DNA of 64,000 bases, from assembly GCF_004123845.1 (NCBI RefSeq), contig NZ_NBDP01000007.1, positions 62,001 through 126,000 on the forward strand. The letters are read 5' to 3'. Below the pieces are notes generated by a model. It was not told where the DNA came from. It was given only the letters and a program-made list of their open reading frames with translations, and did not search any database. The position numbers were made by a program, and so were the translations under genes. Shown here one piece after another: positions 1 to 8,836 of the stretch (within the stretch, counting starts at the first letter, position 1; the number at the start of each line of letters is the position of its first letter). This DNA is from Allobosea sp. Tri-44 (lineage in GTDB: Bacteria; Pseudomonadota; Alphaproteobacteria; Rhizobiales; Beijerinckiaceae).

Positions 1-160
1 TATCGGCAGCCTCGGCCAGCGCCTGGCCGAGCGCCTCGAGCGAACCGACCTCACTGACCTCCGAGCCGGCCAGCGCATGCGAGACCGCCTGGCGCAGCGC
101 GCCGCGAAAGAGCGGATGATCGTCGGCGATCACGATCCGGGTCGACGGCTGACGACTCAT
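1..160 (-). CDS. Response regulator, NarL/FixJ-type receiver domain (5' part only)
   Basis: The first 53 codons of a minus-strand gene that runs off the left edge of the window. The translation begins MSRQPSTRIVIADDHPLFRG, with the paired acidic residues and DHPLFR signature of the receiver domain of NarL/LuxR-type response regulators. The output domain is not in the window. A purine-rich GGGAGGGA lies about 14 bases before the ATG. The gene is divergent from the sodium:solute symporter operon starting at 469. In many proteobacteria such symporters are controlled by a neighbouring two-component system, so control of that operon is a reasonable inference. Confidence 0.85.
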   Translation of the reverse strand, partial: MSRQPSTRIVIADDHPLFRGALRQAVSHALAGSEVSEVGSLEALGQALAEAAD

Positions 161-429
161 TGCTGGCATTCCCTCCCATCGATTGCCGCACAGTCTGGCC
201 CTGCGCGGTCGCGATCTCAAGCGCCACCGCCGGTTTCGGCGGGAATGATGCCCGATCATCGCGATGTCGCGCAGATCGACTGCGGCTGCAACGCGATCGC
301 GACTTGGTCTTTGGGTGAAGACTTACGTCTTTAGTTCACATTCTTTCGTCGACACACTTCCATTAACCTATCGTCAGGCGGTTGGGGACCGGACGAACGC
401 GAATCACAAGAATCCGACAACGGCCGAAG

Positions 430-445
430 TTGCGAAAATTCGCAA
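430..445. promoter_or_regulatory. Inverted repeat upstream of the symporter operon
   Basis: Perfect 7-bp arms (TTGCGAA / TTCGCAA) separated by AA, ending 23 bases before the DUF4212 start codon and just before its ribosome binding site. The 308-base gap between the divergent regulator and symporter genes (161-468) holds this repeat and a small AAGAC/GTCTT hairpin near 317-330, with no ORF I can support. A regulator operator is likely, possibly for the divergent response regulator; this is inference. Confidence 0.4.
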
Positions 446-468
446 TAAGCTCTCGGGAGAAACGTTCC

Positions 469-726
469 ATGGATTCGCAAGAAAACGATCATCACTGGCA
501 ACGAACGAGCAAGTTGATGCTCGTGATGATGGCCCTGTGGCTGTTCTTTAGTTATATCATCCATATGTTCGTGACGCCGCTCAACGGCATCAAGATCTTC
601 GGATTCCCTCTGGGTTTCTATATGGCTTCCCAGGGATCGCTCATCGCTTTCGTCGTGATGCTGTTCTGGTTCGCCAAGGCGCAGGACAAGATCGATCGCG
701 ACGCAGGCGTGGCCGAAGACGATTGA
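469..726 (+). CDS. DUF4212 protein, small subunit of a sodium:solute symporter
   Basis: An 85-residue protein with two membrane segments (about residues 14-32 and 43-62) and a short charged C-terminus. The WQRTSKLM start and the PLNGIKIFGFPLGFYMASQG stretch are characteristic of DUF4212, the small partner encoded directly before acetate/monocarboxylate-type symporters. The chosen ATG at 469 follows TCGGGAGA with good spacing; an upstream in-frame ATG at 382 would add a non-conserved leader. It ends 19 bases before the large subunit and is surely co-transcribed with it. Confidence 0.88.
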   Translation: MDSQENDHHWQRTSKLMLVMMALWLFFSYIIHMFVTPLNGIKIFGFPLGFYMASQGSLIAFVVMLFWFAKAQDKIDRDAGVAEDD

Positions 727-745
727 GCCGGGGAGGGCTACGATC

Positions 746-2734
746 ATGTCGAGCGAAGCACAGGCCGGCTCTGGTGGCTTCACCTCAAGCCTCGGCCGCA
801 TCTACGGGATTTATACGGGCGGCTTCGTCGCCTTCATCATCCTGGTCGCCATCCTGGAAAAGGCCGGCGTCCCGAACAAGATCCTCGGCTACATGTTCGT
901 CGGCTTCACCATCCTGGTCTATGCCATCATCGGCGTCATCTCCAGGACGGTGCAGGTCTCGGAATATTATGTCGCCGGGCGCTCCGTACCGGCCTTCTAC
1001 AACGGCATGGCGACCGGCGCCGACTGGATGTCGGCGGCGTCCTTCATCGGCATGGCGGGCTCGCTCTTCCTGCTCGGCTATGACGGCCTCGCCTTCGTGC
1101 TCGGCTGGACCGGCGGCTATGTGCTCGTCGCGGTGCTGATCGCGCCGTTCCTGCGCAAGTTCGGCGCCTATACCGTGCCCGACTTCCTGTCGGCGCGCTA
1201 TGGCGGCAACGTCGCGCGCTTCCTCGGCGTGATCGTGCTGCTGGCCTGCTCCTTCACCTATGTGGTGGCGCAGATCTTCGGCACAGGCCTGATCGCGCAG
1301 CGCTTCCTCGACATGGACTTCGTCGTCGCCGTCTATGTCGGCCTCGCCGGCATCCTGGTCTGCTCGATGCTCGGCGGCATGCGGGCGGTGACCTGGACGC
1401 AGGTCGCGCAGTACATCGTGCTGATCGTCGCCTATCTGGTGCCGGTCATCATCCTGTCGGCGCAGAAATACGGGCTGCCGATCCCGCAGCTCACCTATGG
1501 CCAGGCGCTGCAGGAGATCGCCGCGCTCGAGCAGAGCTTCCTGCAGAACAATCTTGCCACCGCAGCCACGCTCAAGCCGCACACGACGCCGTTCCTGAAC
1601 TACAGCCCGGCGAACTATTTCGCCCTGATCCTGTGCCTGATGGTCGGCACCGCCTCGCTGCCGCACGTGCTGATGCGCTACTTCACCACGCCGTCCGTGC
1701 GTGACGCCCGCATCTCGGTGGCCTGGTCGCTACTGTTCATCTTCCTGCTTTACTTCACGGCGCCGGCCTATGCGGCGTTCTCGAAGCTGGAGGTCTACTC
1801 GACCCTGATCGGCAAGAACCTCGCCGACATGCCGCAATGGGTCTTCAGCTGGGGCAAGCTCGGGCTGGTGACGATCTGCGGCAAGGCGGCGGAAAGCGTC
1901 CAGGCGATCACGGCGGCCTGCGGTGCGATCAGTGGCCATACCGGCGTGCTGCGCCTGCAGGATTTCGGCATCAACACCGACGTGGTGGTGATCTCGACGC
2001 CTGAAATCGCCGGCCTGCCCTATGTCATCACCGGCCTCGTCGCGGCCGGCGGCCTTGCCGCCGCGCTCTCGACCGCGGACGGGCTCCTGCTCGCCATCGC
2101 CAACGCGCTCTCGCACGACGTCTACTACAAGATGATCGACAAGAACGCGCCGACGGCACGCCGCCTGATCGTCTCGCGCGTATTGCTGGTCATCGTGGCG
2201 GTACTGGCCGCCTACACCGCCTCGACCAGGCCTTCGGATATCCTTGCCATGGTGTCCTGGGCCTTCTCGCTGGCGGCGGGCGGGCTGTTCCCGGCGCTTG
2301 TGCTGGGAATCTGGTGGAAGCGCGCCAATTCGGCGGGCGCCATCGCAGGCATCACCGTGGGCTTCGGCCTGACGCTGTTCTACCTGGTGATCAGCCGTTA
2401 CTACCCGCATCTCGGCGTGCAGTATTTCGGGATGAGCTCATTGCTCAACCCGGTCTCGGGCGCGCCGCTGATCTCGCCCGAGAACATGGCGAAGTTCCTG
2501 GCCGACCCGGCGATCGCCAGCGGCCCGGCGCTGGTCACCAACCCGCTCGCCTCCAAGGTCGGCTGGTTCAACATCAACAACATCTCCTCGGCGCTGTTCG
2601 GCCTGCCGGCCGGCTTCCTGGCGATGTATGTCGTGTCGATGCTGACCGCCGCGCCGTCGAAGGCGATGATGGACTTCGTCGACGCCTGCCGCCGTCCGCG
2701 CGGTGGCACGATCATGGAAGAGAAGACGAGTTGA
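746..2734 (+). CDS. Sodium:solute symporter, large subunit (acetate/monocarboxylate type)
   Basis: A 662-residue polytopic inner-membrane protein of the SSS family, resembling ActP and the VC_2705-type symporters that pair with DUF4212. About 13 membrane segments are visible. Typical SSS elements include SEYYVAGRSVPAFYNGMATGADWMSAASF early on, GGMRAVTWTQVAQY and the ALSTADGLLLAIANALSHD stretch that helps form the sodium site. The ATG at 746 follows GGGGAGGG. It probably drives Na+-coupled uptake of a short-chain organic acid; the exact substrate cannot be read from sequence. A strong hairpin follows at 2760-2789. Confidence 0.92.
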   Translation: MSSEAQAGSGGFTSSLGRIYGIYTGGFVAFIILVAILEKAGVPNKILGYMFVGFTILVYAIIGVISRTVQVSEYYVAGRSVPAFYNGMATGADWMSAASFIGMAGSLFLLGYDGLAFVLGWTGGYVLVAVLIAPFLRKFGAYTVPDFLSARYGGNVARFLGVIVLLACSFTYVVAQIFGTGLIAQRFLDMDFVVAVYVGLAGILVCSMLGGMRAVTWTQVAQYIVLIVAYLVPVIILSAQKYGLPIPQLTYGQALQEIAALEQSFLQNNLATAATLKPHTTPFLNYSPANYFALILCLMVGTASLPHVLMRYFTTPSVRDARISVAWSLLFIFLLYFTAPAYAAFSKLEVYSTLIGKNLADMPQWVFSWGKLGLVTICGKAAESVQAITAACGAISGHTGVLRLQDFGINTDVVVISTPEIAGLPYVITGLVAAGGLAAALSTADGLLLAIANALSHDVYYKMIDKNAPTARRLIVSRVLLVIVAVLAAYTASTRPSDILAMVSWAFSLAAGGLFPALVLGIWWKRANSAGAIAGITVGFGLTLFYLVISRYYPHLGVQYFGMSSLLNPVSGAPLISPENMAKFLADPAIASGPALVTNPLASKVGWFNINNISSALFGLPAGFLAMYVVSMLTAAPSKAMMDFVDACRRPRGGTIMEEKTS

Positions 2735-2759
2735 TCGCCTTCCGGCCCTGAACACCAAC

Positions 2760-2789
2760 GAAGGGGCGGGACTTGCTTCCCGCCCCTTC
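2760..2789 (+). terminator. Hairpin terminator after the symporter gene
   Basis: A perfect 12-bp GC-rich stem (GAAGGGGCGGGA with its complement) around a 6-base loop, 25 bases after the symporter stop. There is no clear T tract, so it may attenuate rather than fully stop transcription into the small membrane-protein genes. Confidence 0.65.
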
Positions 2790-2852
2790 CCGTTCACACT
2801 GCCGCAAACCGAGATTTCGCCGCGCGCCCGGCCGGCCACAGGAGAAAGCTGC

Positions 2853-3155
2853 TTGACCGATTCCGTCGGGTTCTGGGTCTTCCACCTGCCCAACCTCATG
2901 CTGGCGGCGCTGATCTACACGCTGCTCGGGCGCTATATCCTCTCCCTGTTCTTCCCACCCGAGAGCGACAAGGTGATCTGGCGCGTCTTCTGCCAGATCA
3001 CGGACCCGATCCTGAACCTGGTGCGGCTGGTGACGCCGGCGCTGGTGCCGATGCCGCTGCTCAACCTGTTCGCGATCGTCTGGCTGTTCCTGCTGCGCTT
3101 CCTGCTGTTCTACATCGTCCGCATGCTCGGGCTCCTGCCCGCCGCCACGGGGTGA
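2853..3155 (+). CDS. YggT-like small membrane protein
   Basis: A 100-residue hydrophobic protein with two long membrane segments and the central element ITDPILNLVRLVTPALVPMP, like the DPxLxPxRRxxPP region between the helices of YggT-family proteins. I chose the TTG at 2853 because AGGAG lies 8 bases before it; the longer form from 2703 would overlap the symporter gene and adds an implausible Arg/Pro-rich leader. It is followed by two more small membrane-protein genes in tight spacing (4 and 37 bases), suggesting one unit. The function is not known; YggT proteins have been linked to envelope or osmotic traits. Confidence 0.65.
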   Translation: MTDSVGFWVFHLPNLMLAALIYTLLGRYILSLFFPPESDKVIWRVFCQITDPILNLVRLVTPALVPMPLLNLFAIVWLFLLRFLLFYIVRMLGLLPAATG

Positions 3156-3159
3156 CGCC

Positions 3160-3513
3160 ATGAACCAGACCACAGATAATGGCGATGATCGCGACAGGCT
3201 GGTGCGGCAGGACGGGCTACTCGTCGGCATCGCCGGCTTCTCGCTGCTCTCCGGCATGCACTTCTCGCCCTATTTCGACCCGGCCTTCATCCTGGTGAAG
3301 TTCCTGCTGGCGCCGTCCTTCTTCGTCTCCTCGCCGATCCTGCTTTACTATTTCACCTCGCTCTTCGTCTCGGTCGCCTGCCTGATCCTCGCCGGCGCGC
3401 CAGCCGCGATCTTCGAGCGCCTCACCGGCCGACGGAATAGTGATGCGGCCTCGCTTGGCATCTGGCTGGTCGGAGTGCTTATTCTGGCGCTGCCGGCGGT
3501 GACGGGATTCTAG
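3160..3513 (+). CDS. Hypothetical membrane protein, 117 aa
   Basis: I do not recognise a family. The first 20 residues are hydrophilic, followed by three probable membrane segments (about residues 21-36, 58-80 and 98-116). It starts 4 bases after the preceding gene, which suggests translational coupling, and codon use matches its neighbours. GC-rich third positions along the full length support it as a real gene. A generic inner-membrane protein co-transcribed with the YggT-like gene is the safest description. Confidence 0.6.
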   Translation: MNQTTDNGDDRDRLVRQDGLLVGIAGFSLLSGMHFSPYFDPAFILVKFLLAPSFFVSSPILLYYFTSLFVSVACLILAGAPAAIFERLTGRRNSDAASLGIWLVGVLILALPAVTGF

Positions 3514-3550
3514 GACGGAACCTCCGACCGCCCTCCGCATTGGAAGCCGC

Positions 3551-3943
3551 ATGTCGAGCGCTGGCGATCCGGACAAGGCCGACCCAATGCGCCGCTTGCG
3601 GACGCTCGCGGAAATCTCGACGGCACGCGCCTGCGGCTTTGCCGGCCTTGCCACCTTCTGCCTGATGGTCGGCCTCTCCGGCAGCCCGCCGGCCGCGCTC
3701 AAGGCGGGCGGCTATTGCGCACTTCTCGTCGTCGTCGTGCTGCTCATGCTGGCGCAGCAGGCGCCGCTGCGGCCCTATAAGCGTACCGAGATCTGGCTGA
3801 TGCTCGACCAGGCGGAGCGCCCGCCGGAGGCCTATGCGCAGGGGGTGTTCGCGCGGGTGCGCCGTGACACCTTCCTGCGTTTCGCCGCCTATCACGCGAT
3901 GGCTGCCACGATCCTGCTCGCTGCGGCCTTCTTGATCCGCTGA
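3551..3943 (+). CDS. Hypothetical membrane protein, 130 aa
   Basis: No family is recognised. A hydrophilic N-terminus is followed by two close membrane segments (about residues 28-45 and 52-67), a cytoplasmic stretch PYKRTEIWLMLDQAERPPEA, and a last membrane helix (about 112-129). It lies 37 bases after the preceding small membrane-protein gene and converges on the DNA ligase gene, whose stop is only 10 bases away. The pattern looks like a small inner-membrane accessory protein. Confidence 0.6.
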   Translation: MSSAGDPDKADPMRRLRTLAEISTARACGFAGLATFCLMVGLSGSPPAALKAGGYCALLVVVVLLMLAQQAPLRPYKRTEIWLMLDQAERPPEAYAQGVFARVRRDTFLRFAAYHAMAATILLAAAFLIR

Positions 3944-3953
3944 ACCTTCCCCA

Positions 3954-5735
3954 TCAGCCCGCCGCCGGCAGCAGCGCCTCGAGTGCCTCGATCCGGTCGG
4001 CCTCGCCCGGCGGCTTGTCCCAGCGGATGCGGCTGATGCGGGGAAAGCGCATGGCAACACCGGATTTGTGCCGTGTCGAGCGCTGCAAGCCCTCGAAAGC
4101 CACTTCAAAGACCAGGCCGCTGGAGGACGTATGCGTCACCTCGCGCACCGGGCCGAAGCGATTCAGCGTGTTCTTGCGGACATAGCGATCGATCTCGAGC
4201 AGCTCCTCATCGGTGAAGCCAAAATAGGCCTTGCCGACCGGCACTAGCTCGTCCGCGCCCGCCTCTCCGACCCGCCAGACGCCGAAAGTGTAGTCGGAGT
4301 AGAAGGAGGAGCGCTTGCCGTGGCCGCGCTGGGCATACATCAGCACGCAATCGACCAGCCGCGCATCGCGCTTCCACTTGTACCAATAGCCCTTGGGCCG
4401 GCCGGGCAGATAGGGCGAGTCGAGCCGCTTCAGCATGCAGCCCTCGACCGCCTCGGCGTCCGCCCCGGCCCCGGCGGCGGCCGGATCGGCACGAGTCTCC
4501 GTCAGCTCTTCCCAACTGGCGAAGGTGATGCGCGGCGAGAGATCGAAGCGGGTGCTGTCGAGCCTGCCGAGGAAGGCTTCGAGCCTGGTGCGCCGCTCGG
4601 TATAGGGATGGGCGCGCAGGTCATCGTCTCCTTCGGCCAGGATGTCGTAGGCGCGGATATGCGCCGGGAACTCGGCCAGCATCTTGGGCGTCACCTGCTT
4701 GCGGTTGAGCCGTTGCTGGAGCGTGTTGAAGCTCTGGACGACACCATCGCGCATCACCAGCAATTCGCCATCGATCGCGCCGTCCTCAGTCAGCGCCTCG
4801 GTCAGGTCGGGAAAGGCGCCGCCGATCTCCTCGCCGGTCCGGGAATAGAGCCTGACGGTCCGGCTGCCATCGGCGCGCGTGCCGGCGACGGCCTGGACGC
4901 GGATGCCGTCCCATTTCCACTCGGCGGCGAATTCATTCGCCGCGAGCTTGTCGAAATCGCCATCCTCGATCGCATGCGAGAGCATGACTGGGCGGAACGG
5001 CGCCGGATCGGTTGCCTCGGGCCGCGGCGCCCTGCCCTCCAGCCAGGCGAAGAGCGCGGTGTAGGGCGGCTCCAGCCCATGCCAGACCTGCTCGACCTCG
5101 TCGGCCGGAATGCCCCCGAGACTCGCGGCCGCGGTCTTGGCAAGGCGGGCGGAGACGCCGATGCGCAAGGCACCGGTGATCAGCTTGAGCAGGGCCCAGC
5201 GGCCGGTTTCGTCGAGCGCGTCGAGCCAGGAGGCAATCAGGCGCGGCATCTCGATCTTGCCGGAATTGCGCAGGCCGGCGACGACGTCGGGAAGGCTGAG
5301 CGGGGCGCGGTTGTGGCCGGACGCGACGCTCAGAGGCAAAGGCGCTTCTCCTCCCCCTGGCGGGGAGGAGAGAGAGGTGGGGGGCGCCCCGCCTGGCGAG
5401 CGCTCACCCGGTCGCTCGCCCCCCACCCCTGCCCCTCCCCACGAGGGGGAGGGGTTCACGCTGGCGGTCGGCCACATCAACGCGACTGTCTCGGAGAGAT
5501 CGCCGACATAGTCATAGGAGAGCGCGAACAGCACCGGATCGGTGCGCTCGGCGATCAAGGCGCGGATCAGGCCGGGCTTGGCGTTCTGGAAGACCAATCC
5601 GCCGGTCATCGCCGCGAGCGCGTAGCCGCGGTCGGGATCGGGCGTTGACCGCAAATAGTCGGCGATCAGCGCGAGCTTGCCGTTGCGGCGCGGCTCGTAG
5701 GCGAGGCGGTCGAGCAGCCAGGCGAAGCGGTTCAT
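3954..5735 (-). CDS. ATP-dependent DNA ligase (ligase-associated damage response, cisplatin type)
   Basis: Seals nicks with ATP through an enzyme-AMP intermediate. The adenylation motif KWDGIR is present (Lys near residue 273), followed by DGELLV and the KR/WYKWK motifs of the nucleotidyltransferase and OB-fold domains. The N-terminal domain contains the RLAYEPRRNGK start typical of the bacterial ligase found with a dedicated exonuclease, helicase and phosphoesterase. At 593 residues it is longer than I expect for the family (about 530-540). The excess is a Gly/Pro-rich insert near residues 90-135, encoded by a palindromic repeat at 5341-5460. The ATG overlaps the stop of the upstream exonuclease gene (ATGA), indicating translational coupling. 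Confidence 0.93.
   Translation of the reverse strand: MNRFAWLLDRLAYEPRRNGKLALIADYLRSTPDPDRGYALAAMTGGLVFQNAKPGLIRALIAERTDPVLFALSYDYVGDLSETVALMWPTASVNPSPSWGGAGVGGERPGERSPGGAPPTSLSSPPGGGEAPLPLSVASGHNRAPLSLPDVVAGLRNSGKIEMPRLIASWLDALDETGRWALLKLITGALRIGVSARLAKTAAASLGGIPADEVEQVWHGLEPPYTALFAWLEGRAPRPEATDPAPFRPVMLSHAIEDGDFDKLAANEFAAEWKWDGIRVQAVAGTRADGSRTVRLYSRTGEEIGGAFPDLTEALTEDGAIDGELLVMRDGVVQSFNTLQQRLNRKQVTPKMLAEFPAHIRAYDILAEGDDDLRAHPYTERRTRLEAFLGRLDSTRFDLSPRITFASWEELTETRADPAAAGAGADAEAVEGCMLKRLDSPYLPGRPKGYWYKWKRDARLVDCVLMYAQRGHGKRSSFYSDYTFGVWRVGEAGADELVPVGKAYFGFTDEELLEIDRYVRKNTLNRFGPVREVTHTSSSGLVFEVAFEGLQRSTRHKSGVAMRFPRISRIRWDKPPGEADRIEALEALLPAAG
5341..5460. repeat. GC-rich palindromic element inserted in frame within the ligase gene
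   Basis: A nested set of inverted repeats. CTCCCC/GGGGAG hairpins sit at each end, GGTGGGGGGCG near 5378 pairs with CGCCCCCCACC near 5427, and GGCGAGCG pairs with CGCTCGCC in the middle. The structure resembles the short palindromic intergenic elements dispersed in Hyphomicrobiales genomes. Here it lies inside a gene and stays open in the ligase frame, encoding a low-complexity Gly/Pro/Ser segment. Confidence 0.75.
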
Positions 5736-6787
5736 GGGACTGCCTCCGCCGGCTTGGCGTCCGGCTCAGCCTCGCCCTCGTCGCCATAACCGACGAGGTG
5801 GAGCGGCGTGCCCTTGAGGCCGACCGTGCCGCACCAATGCGCCAGCGCCTCGGCCTCGCCATGGGTGATCCAGATCTCGCTGGCCCCGACCTCGCGGATC
5901 GTCGCCTGGAGATCGTCCCAGTCGGCATGGTCGGAAATGATCAGCGGCAGCTCGACGCCCTTCTGGCGTGCCCGGGCCCGTACGCGCATCCAGCCTGAGG
6001 CAAAAGCGGTGACCGGATCGGGAAAGCGCCGCGACCAGAGGTCCTGGATCGCGCTTGGCGGGCAGATGACGATCTCGCCGGCAAATGCCTTGCGTTCCTC
6101 GGCCTTGCGCTCGCTTGGCTCGACCTTGCGGACTTCGCCGAGCGGAACGCCCTCGGCCCGGTAGAACTCGGTGATCTTCTCAACCGCGCCGTGAATGAAG
6201 ATCGGGCGCTCGTAGCCGGCCTCGCGGATCAGCGCCATGACACGCTGGGCCTTACCGAGCGAATAGGCGCCGACGATATGCGTACGCTCAGGAAAGAGCC
6301 GGACGGAATCGAGCAGCTTGGCCGTCTCGGCATGGGCCGGCGGGTGGCGGAACACCGGCAGGCCAAAGGTTGCCTCAGTGATGAAGACGTCGCAGGAAAC
6401 AGGCTCGAACGGCGCGCAGGTCGGATCGCGCTCGCGCTTGTAGTCGCCGGAGACGACGATGCGCAGACCCTTGTGCTCGACCACGATCTGGGCCGAGCCG
6501 AGGACATGGCCGGCCGGGACGAAGCGGAAATCGACCGCGCCGATGCGGACGGTTTCGCCTGGCGCCGCCACCTGCTGCGAGCCGGTGAAGGCCTCGCCAT
6601 AGCGCAGCGCCATGATCGCCAGCGTCTCGCGCGTCGCCAGCACGGCGCCATGGCCGGCTCTCGCATGATCGGAATGGCCATGGGTGATCAGCGCCCGCGC
6701 CACCGGGCGGACCGGATCGATATAGACATCGGCCGGCGGGCAATAGAGCCCGGCCGGAGTCGGCGTCAGCAGATCGGAAGGCTTCAT
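5732..6787 (-). CDS. Ligase-associated DNA exonuclease (metallo-beta-lactamase fold)
   Basis: A 351-residue nuclease of the metallo-beta-lactamase/beta-CASP superfamily. The metal-binding motif HGHSDHARAG lies near residues 36-45, with GHVLGSAQI, SGDYKRERD and a late SDHADWDD, as in the exonuclease that accompanies this ligase. It is thought to process DNA ends in the same repair pathway. I chose the ATG at 6787 (MKPSDLL); the longer form to 6829 would overlap the divergent methyltransferase start. Its stop overlaps the ligase start by four bases. Confidence 0.9.
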   Translation of the reverse strand: MKPSDLLTPTPAGLYCPPADVYIDPVRPVARALITHGHSDHARAGHGAVLATRETLAIMALRYGEAFTGSQQVAAPGETVRIGAVDFRFVPAGHVLGSAQIVVEHKGLRIVVSGDYKRERDPTCAPFEPVSCDVFITEATFGLPVFRHPPAHAETAKLLDSVRLFPERTHIVGAYSLGKAQRVMALIREAGYERPIFIHGAVEKITEFYRAEGVPLGEVRKVEPSERKAEERKAFAGEIVICPPSAIQDLWSRRFPDPVTAFASGWMRVRARARQKGVELPLIISDHADWDDLQATIREVGASEIWITHGEAEALAHWCGTVGLKGTPLHLVGYGDEGEAEPDAKPAEAVP

Positions 6788-6827
6788 CGTCTGGCCAGTG
6801 TCATTCACCTCAGATAAACCCGCCTGC

Positions 6828-7787
6828 ATGATCGAAAAGGGCAGCAGCGTGTACTCCGCCAGTTCCGGCGACGAGCGTCTCGACCGTCGCTACGCCTGGG
6901 CCGAGGCGGCGTTGAAGGAGGGCGACGCGCAAGCGGCGATCGACATCCTCGATCAAACGCTCGCCGAGAACTACGGTTTCACCGCCGCCTGGCATCTTTA
7001 CGGGCTGGCTCAGGAGACGCTCGGACACAATGAGGAGGCCGCGACCGCCTGGCGGCAATGCCTAGACCTCGACCCGAACGACCATGTCGGAGCCAAGCTC
7101 GACCTCGCCCGCATCGGCGCCCTGGCGGCCGAGCGGGCGACCTCGGAGAACTTCTCCGGAGTGCTGTTCGACGGCTATGCCGACCGTTTCGACAGTCATC
7201 TCGTCGGCACGTTGCAATACCAGGCGCCAGCGCTGCTGAAGGAGGCGCTCGCACGCTGCTGCACGCAGGCCGGAAAGCCGTTCCATTTCGAAACGGCCTA
7301 CGATCTCGGCTGCGGCACCGGGCTGATGGGCGAAGCGATCCGTGCCGAGACGGAGTTCCTCGCCGGCTGCGATCTCTCGCCGCGCATGATCGCCAAGGCG
7401 CGCGACAAGCTGCGCGGCGATGGTCAGCCGCTTTACGACAAGCTCGCCACAGCCGGCTTGACCGCCTTCCTGGCGAGCCGGCCAGACGCCTCGGCCGATC
7501 TCGTCATCGCCGCCGACGTCTTCGTCTATCTCGGCGACCTCGCGCCGAGCTTTCATCAGAGCGCGCGCGTGCTCAAAGCGGGCGGGCTCCTCGCCTTCAC
7601 CGTGCAGAGCCATGACGGCGAAGGCGTCGCCGTCGGCCAGGACCGGCGTTTCGCCCATGCCGAGACGTGGATCAGGGAGAAGCTCGGCGAGGTGAGGCTG
7701 GAGTCGGTGCTGGTCGAACACCCGAGTACGCGCATCGATCGCGGTCAGCCCGTGCCGGGCTTGCTTTTGATCGCGGAGCGCCGCTGA
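6828..7787 (+). CDS. TPR-containing SAM-dependent methyltransferase
   Basis: The N-terminal third holds TPR-like helices (LKEGDAQAAIDILDQTL; GHNEEAATAWRQCLDLDPND). The C-terminal part is a class I methyltransferase with motif I YDLGCGTGLMGE near residue 158, an acidic CDLSPRMI after it, and a DLVIAADVFVYLGDL motif. The target is unknown; such predicted methyltransferases are often annotated by fold only. A GTG at 6798 could add ten residues, but no clear ribosome site separates the options. It is divergent from the exonuclease gene and convergent with a LysR gene 14 bases away. Confidence 0.82.
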   Translation: MIEKGSSVYSASSGDERLDRRYAWAEAALKEGDAQAAIDILDQTLAENYGFTAAWHLYGLAQETLGHNEEAATAWRQCLDLDPNDHVGAKLDLARIGALAAERATSENFSGVLFDGYADRFDSHLVGTLQYQAPALLKEALARCCTQAGKPFHFETAYDLGCGTGLMGEAIRAETEFLAGCDLSPRMIAKARDKLRGDGQPLYDKLATAGLTAFLASRPDASADLVIAADVFVYLGDLAPSFHQSARVLKAGGLLAFTVQSHDGEGVAVGQDRRFAHAETWIREKLGEVRLESVLVEHPSTRIDRGQPVPGLLLIAERR

Positions 7788-7801
7788 GGGCACGAGGCCA
7801 G

Positions 7802-8731
7802 CTAGGCCGCTTCCAAACGCAGATCTCCAGCATCGACGCCCTCAACGGCGCGCAGGGCCGGGATGGCAAAATCGGTGAAGGCGCGCACGACCGGGCGCAT
7901 GAAGCGCACCGAGGGAAAGGTCCAGAAGGCCTCGGTCGGCTTGACCTCGTAGTCCGGCAGGATGCGGACGAGCCGCCCCGTCGCGAGCTCATCCGAGACG
8001 AGGAGGAGTTGGACGGGGCCGGCAGCCCGACCGGACAACAAGGTCGCGGTGATCGCGTCGGCGTGGTTCGTCCGCATGATCGGTCGCACCGACACGTCGA
8101 CCGTCTCGCTGCCGCGCCGCAGCGTGAGCACATCGCGCGGCAACAGCTCCGTCGCGGTGGTCACGACATCGACCTCGGACAGCTGCGTCAGCGTGTCGAT
8201 CGGCCCTGACCGGGCGAGGAACTGCGGGGAAGCGACGAGGATGCGGCGAACCTGGCCGAGCCGCCTGACGATCAGCTCCTGGCCGTCCGGGCGGCCATAG
8301 CACAGCGCGAGATCGAATCCCTCATAGACCAGGTCGACCGCCCGGTTCTCCAGCACCAGATCGATGGTGACGCCGGGATAGCGCTCCTGGAAGGCCAGGG
8401 CGATCGGATGAAGGTGTCGCACGCCGATACAGGACGGCGCGTGCACGCGCAGCAGCCCTTCGATCGCGCCCATCTCGTGGCGAACGCCCTCCAGCGCCGC
8501 ATCAATGGTGGCGAGCGCGCTCCGGCCGGCTTCGTAGAGCGCCTTGCCCTGAACGGTCGGCCGGACCATGCGGGTCGAACGCTCCAGCAGCCGCGCGCCG
8601 ACATGCCGCTCGAGATTGCGCAGATGCTTGGTGACAGCGGGCTGCGACACGGAAAGATCACGCGCCGCGGCGGTGACCGAACCGCGCTCGACGGTGCGAA
8701 CGAACGCTCTGAGGGCAGCGGCGATATCCAT
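7802..8731 (-). CDS. LysR-family transcriptional regulator
   Basis: 309 residues. The N-terminal helix-turn-helix spans about residues 1-60 (AFVRTVERGSVTAAARDLSV, then SQPAVTKHLRNLE). A two-lobe effector-binding domain follows, with HLHPIALAFQERYPGVTIDL and a late PSVRFMRPVVRAFTDF of the CrgA-like type. The start at 8731 is the usual LysR MDIAAAL position. No obvious target sits beside it except the L,D-transpeptidase-like gene, read divergently from 8837. The ligand is unknown. Confidence 0.92.
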   Translation of the reverse strand: MDIAAALRAFVRTVERGSVTAAARDLSVSQPAVTKHLRNLERHVGARLLERSTRMVRPTVQGKALYEAGRSALATIDAALEGVRHEMGAIEGLLRVHAPSCIGVRHLHPIALAFQERYPGVTIDLVLENRAVDLVYEGFDLALCYGRPDGQELIVRRLGQVRRILVASPQFLARSGPIDTLTQLSEVDVVTTATELLPRDVLTLRRGSETVDVSVRPIMRTNHADAITATLLSGRAAGPVQLLLVSDELATGRLVRILPDYEVKPTEAFWTFPSVRFMRPVVRAFTDFAIPALRAVEGVDAGDLRLEAA

Positions 8732-8836
8732 ACATAGCCAAAAGTTATGACAGTCATCACCTCATAACGGATCGACGCGATCACCGCAAATTGCTCTATC
8801 GCCGCACCAATCCCATCACGCGAGCCGATAGCCTGA

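Noticed and set aside
4320-5648. Long plus-strand open frame opposite the ligase gene
   Set aside because: It is the antisense shadow of the GC-rich ligase gene; the ligase strand carries all the catalytic motifs.
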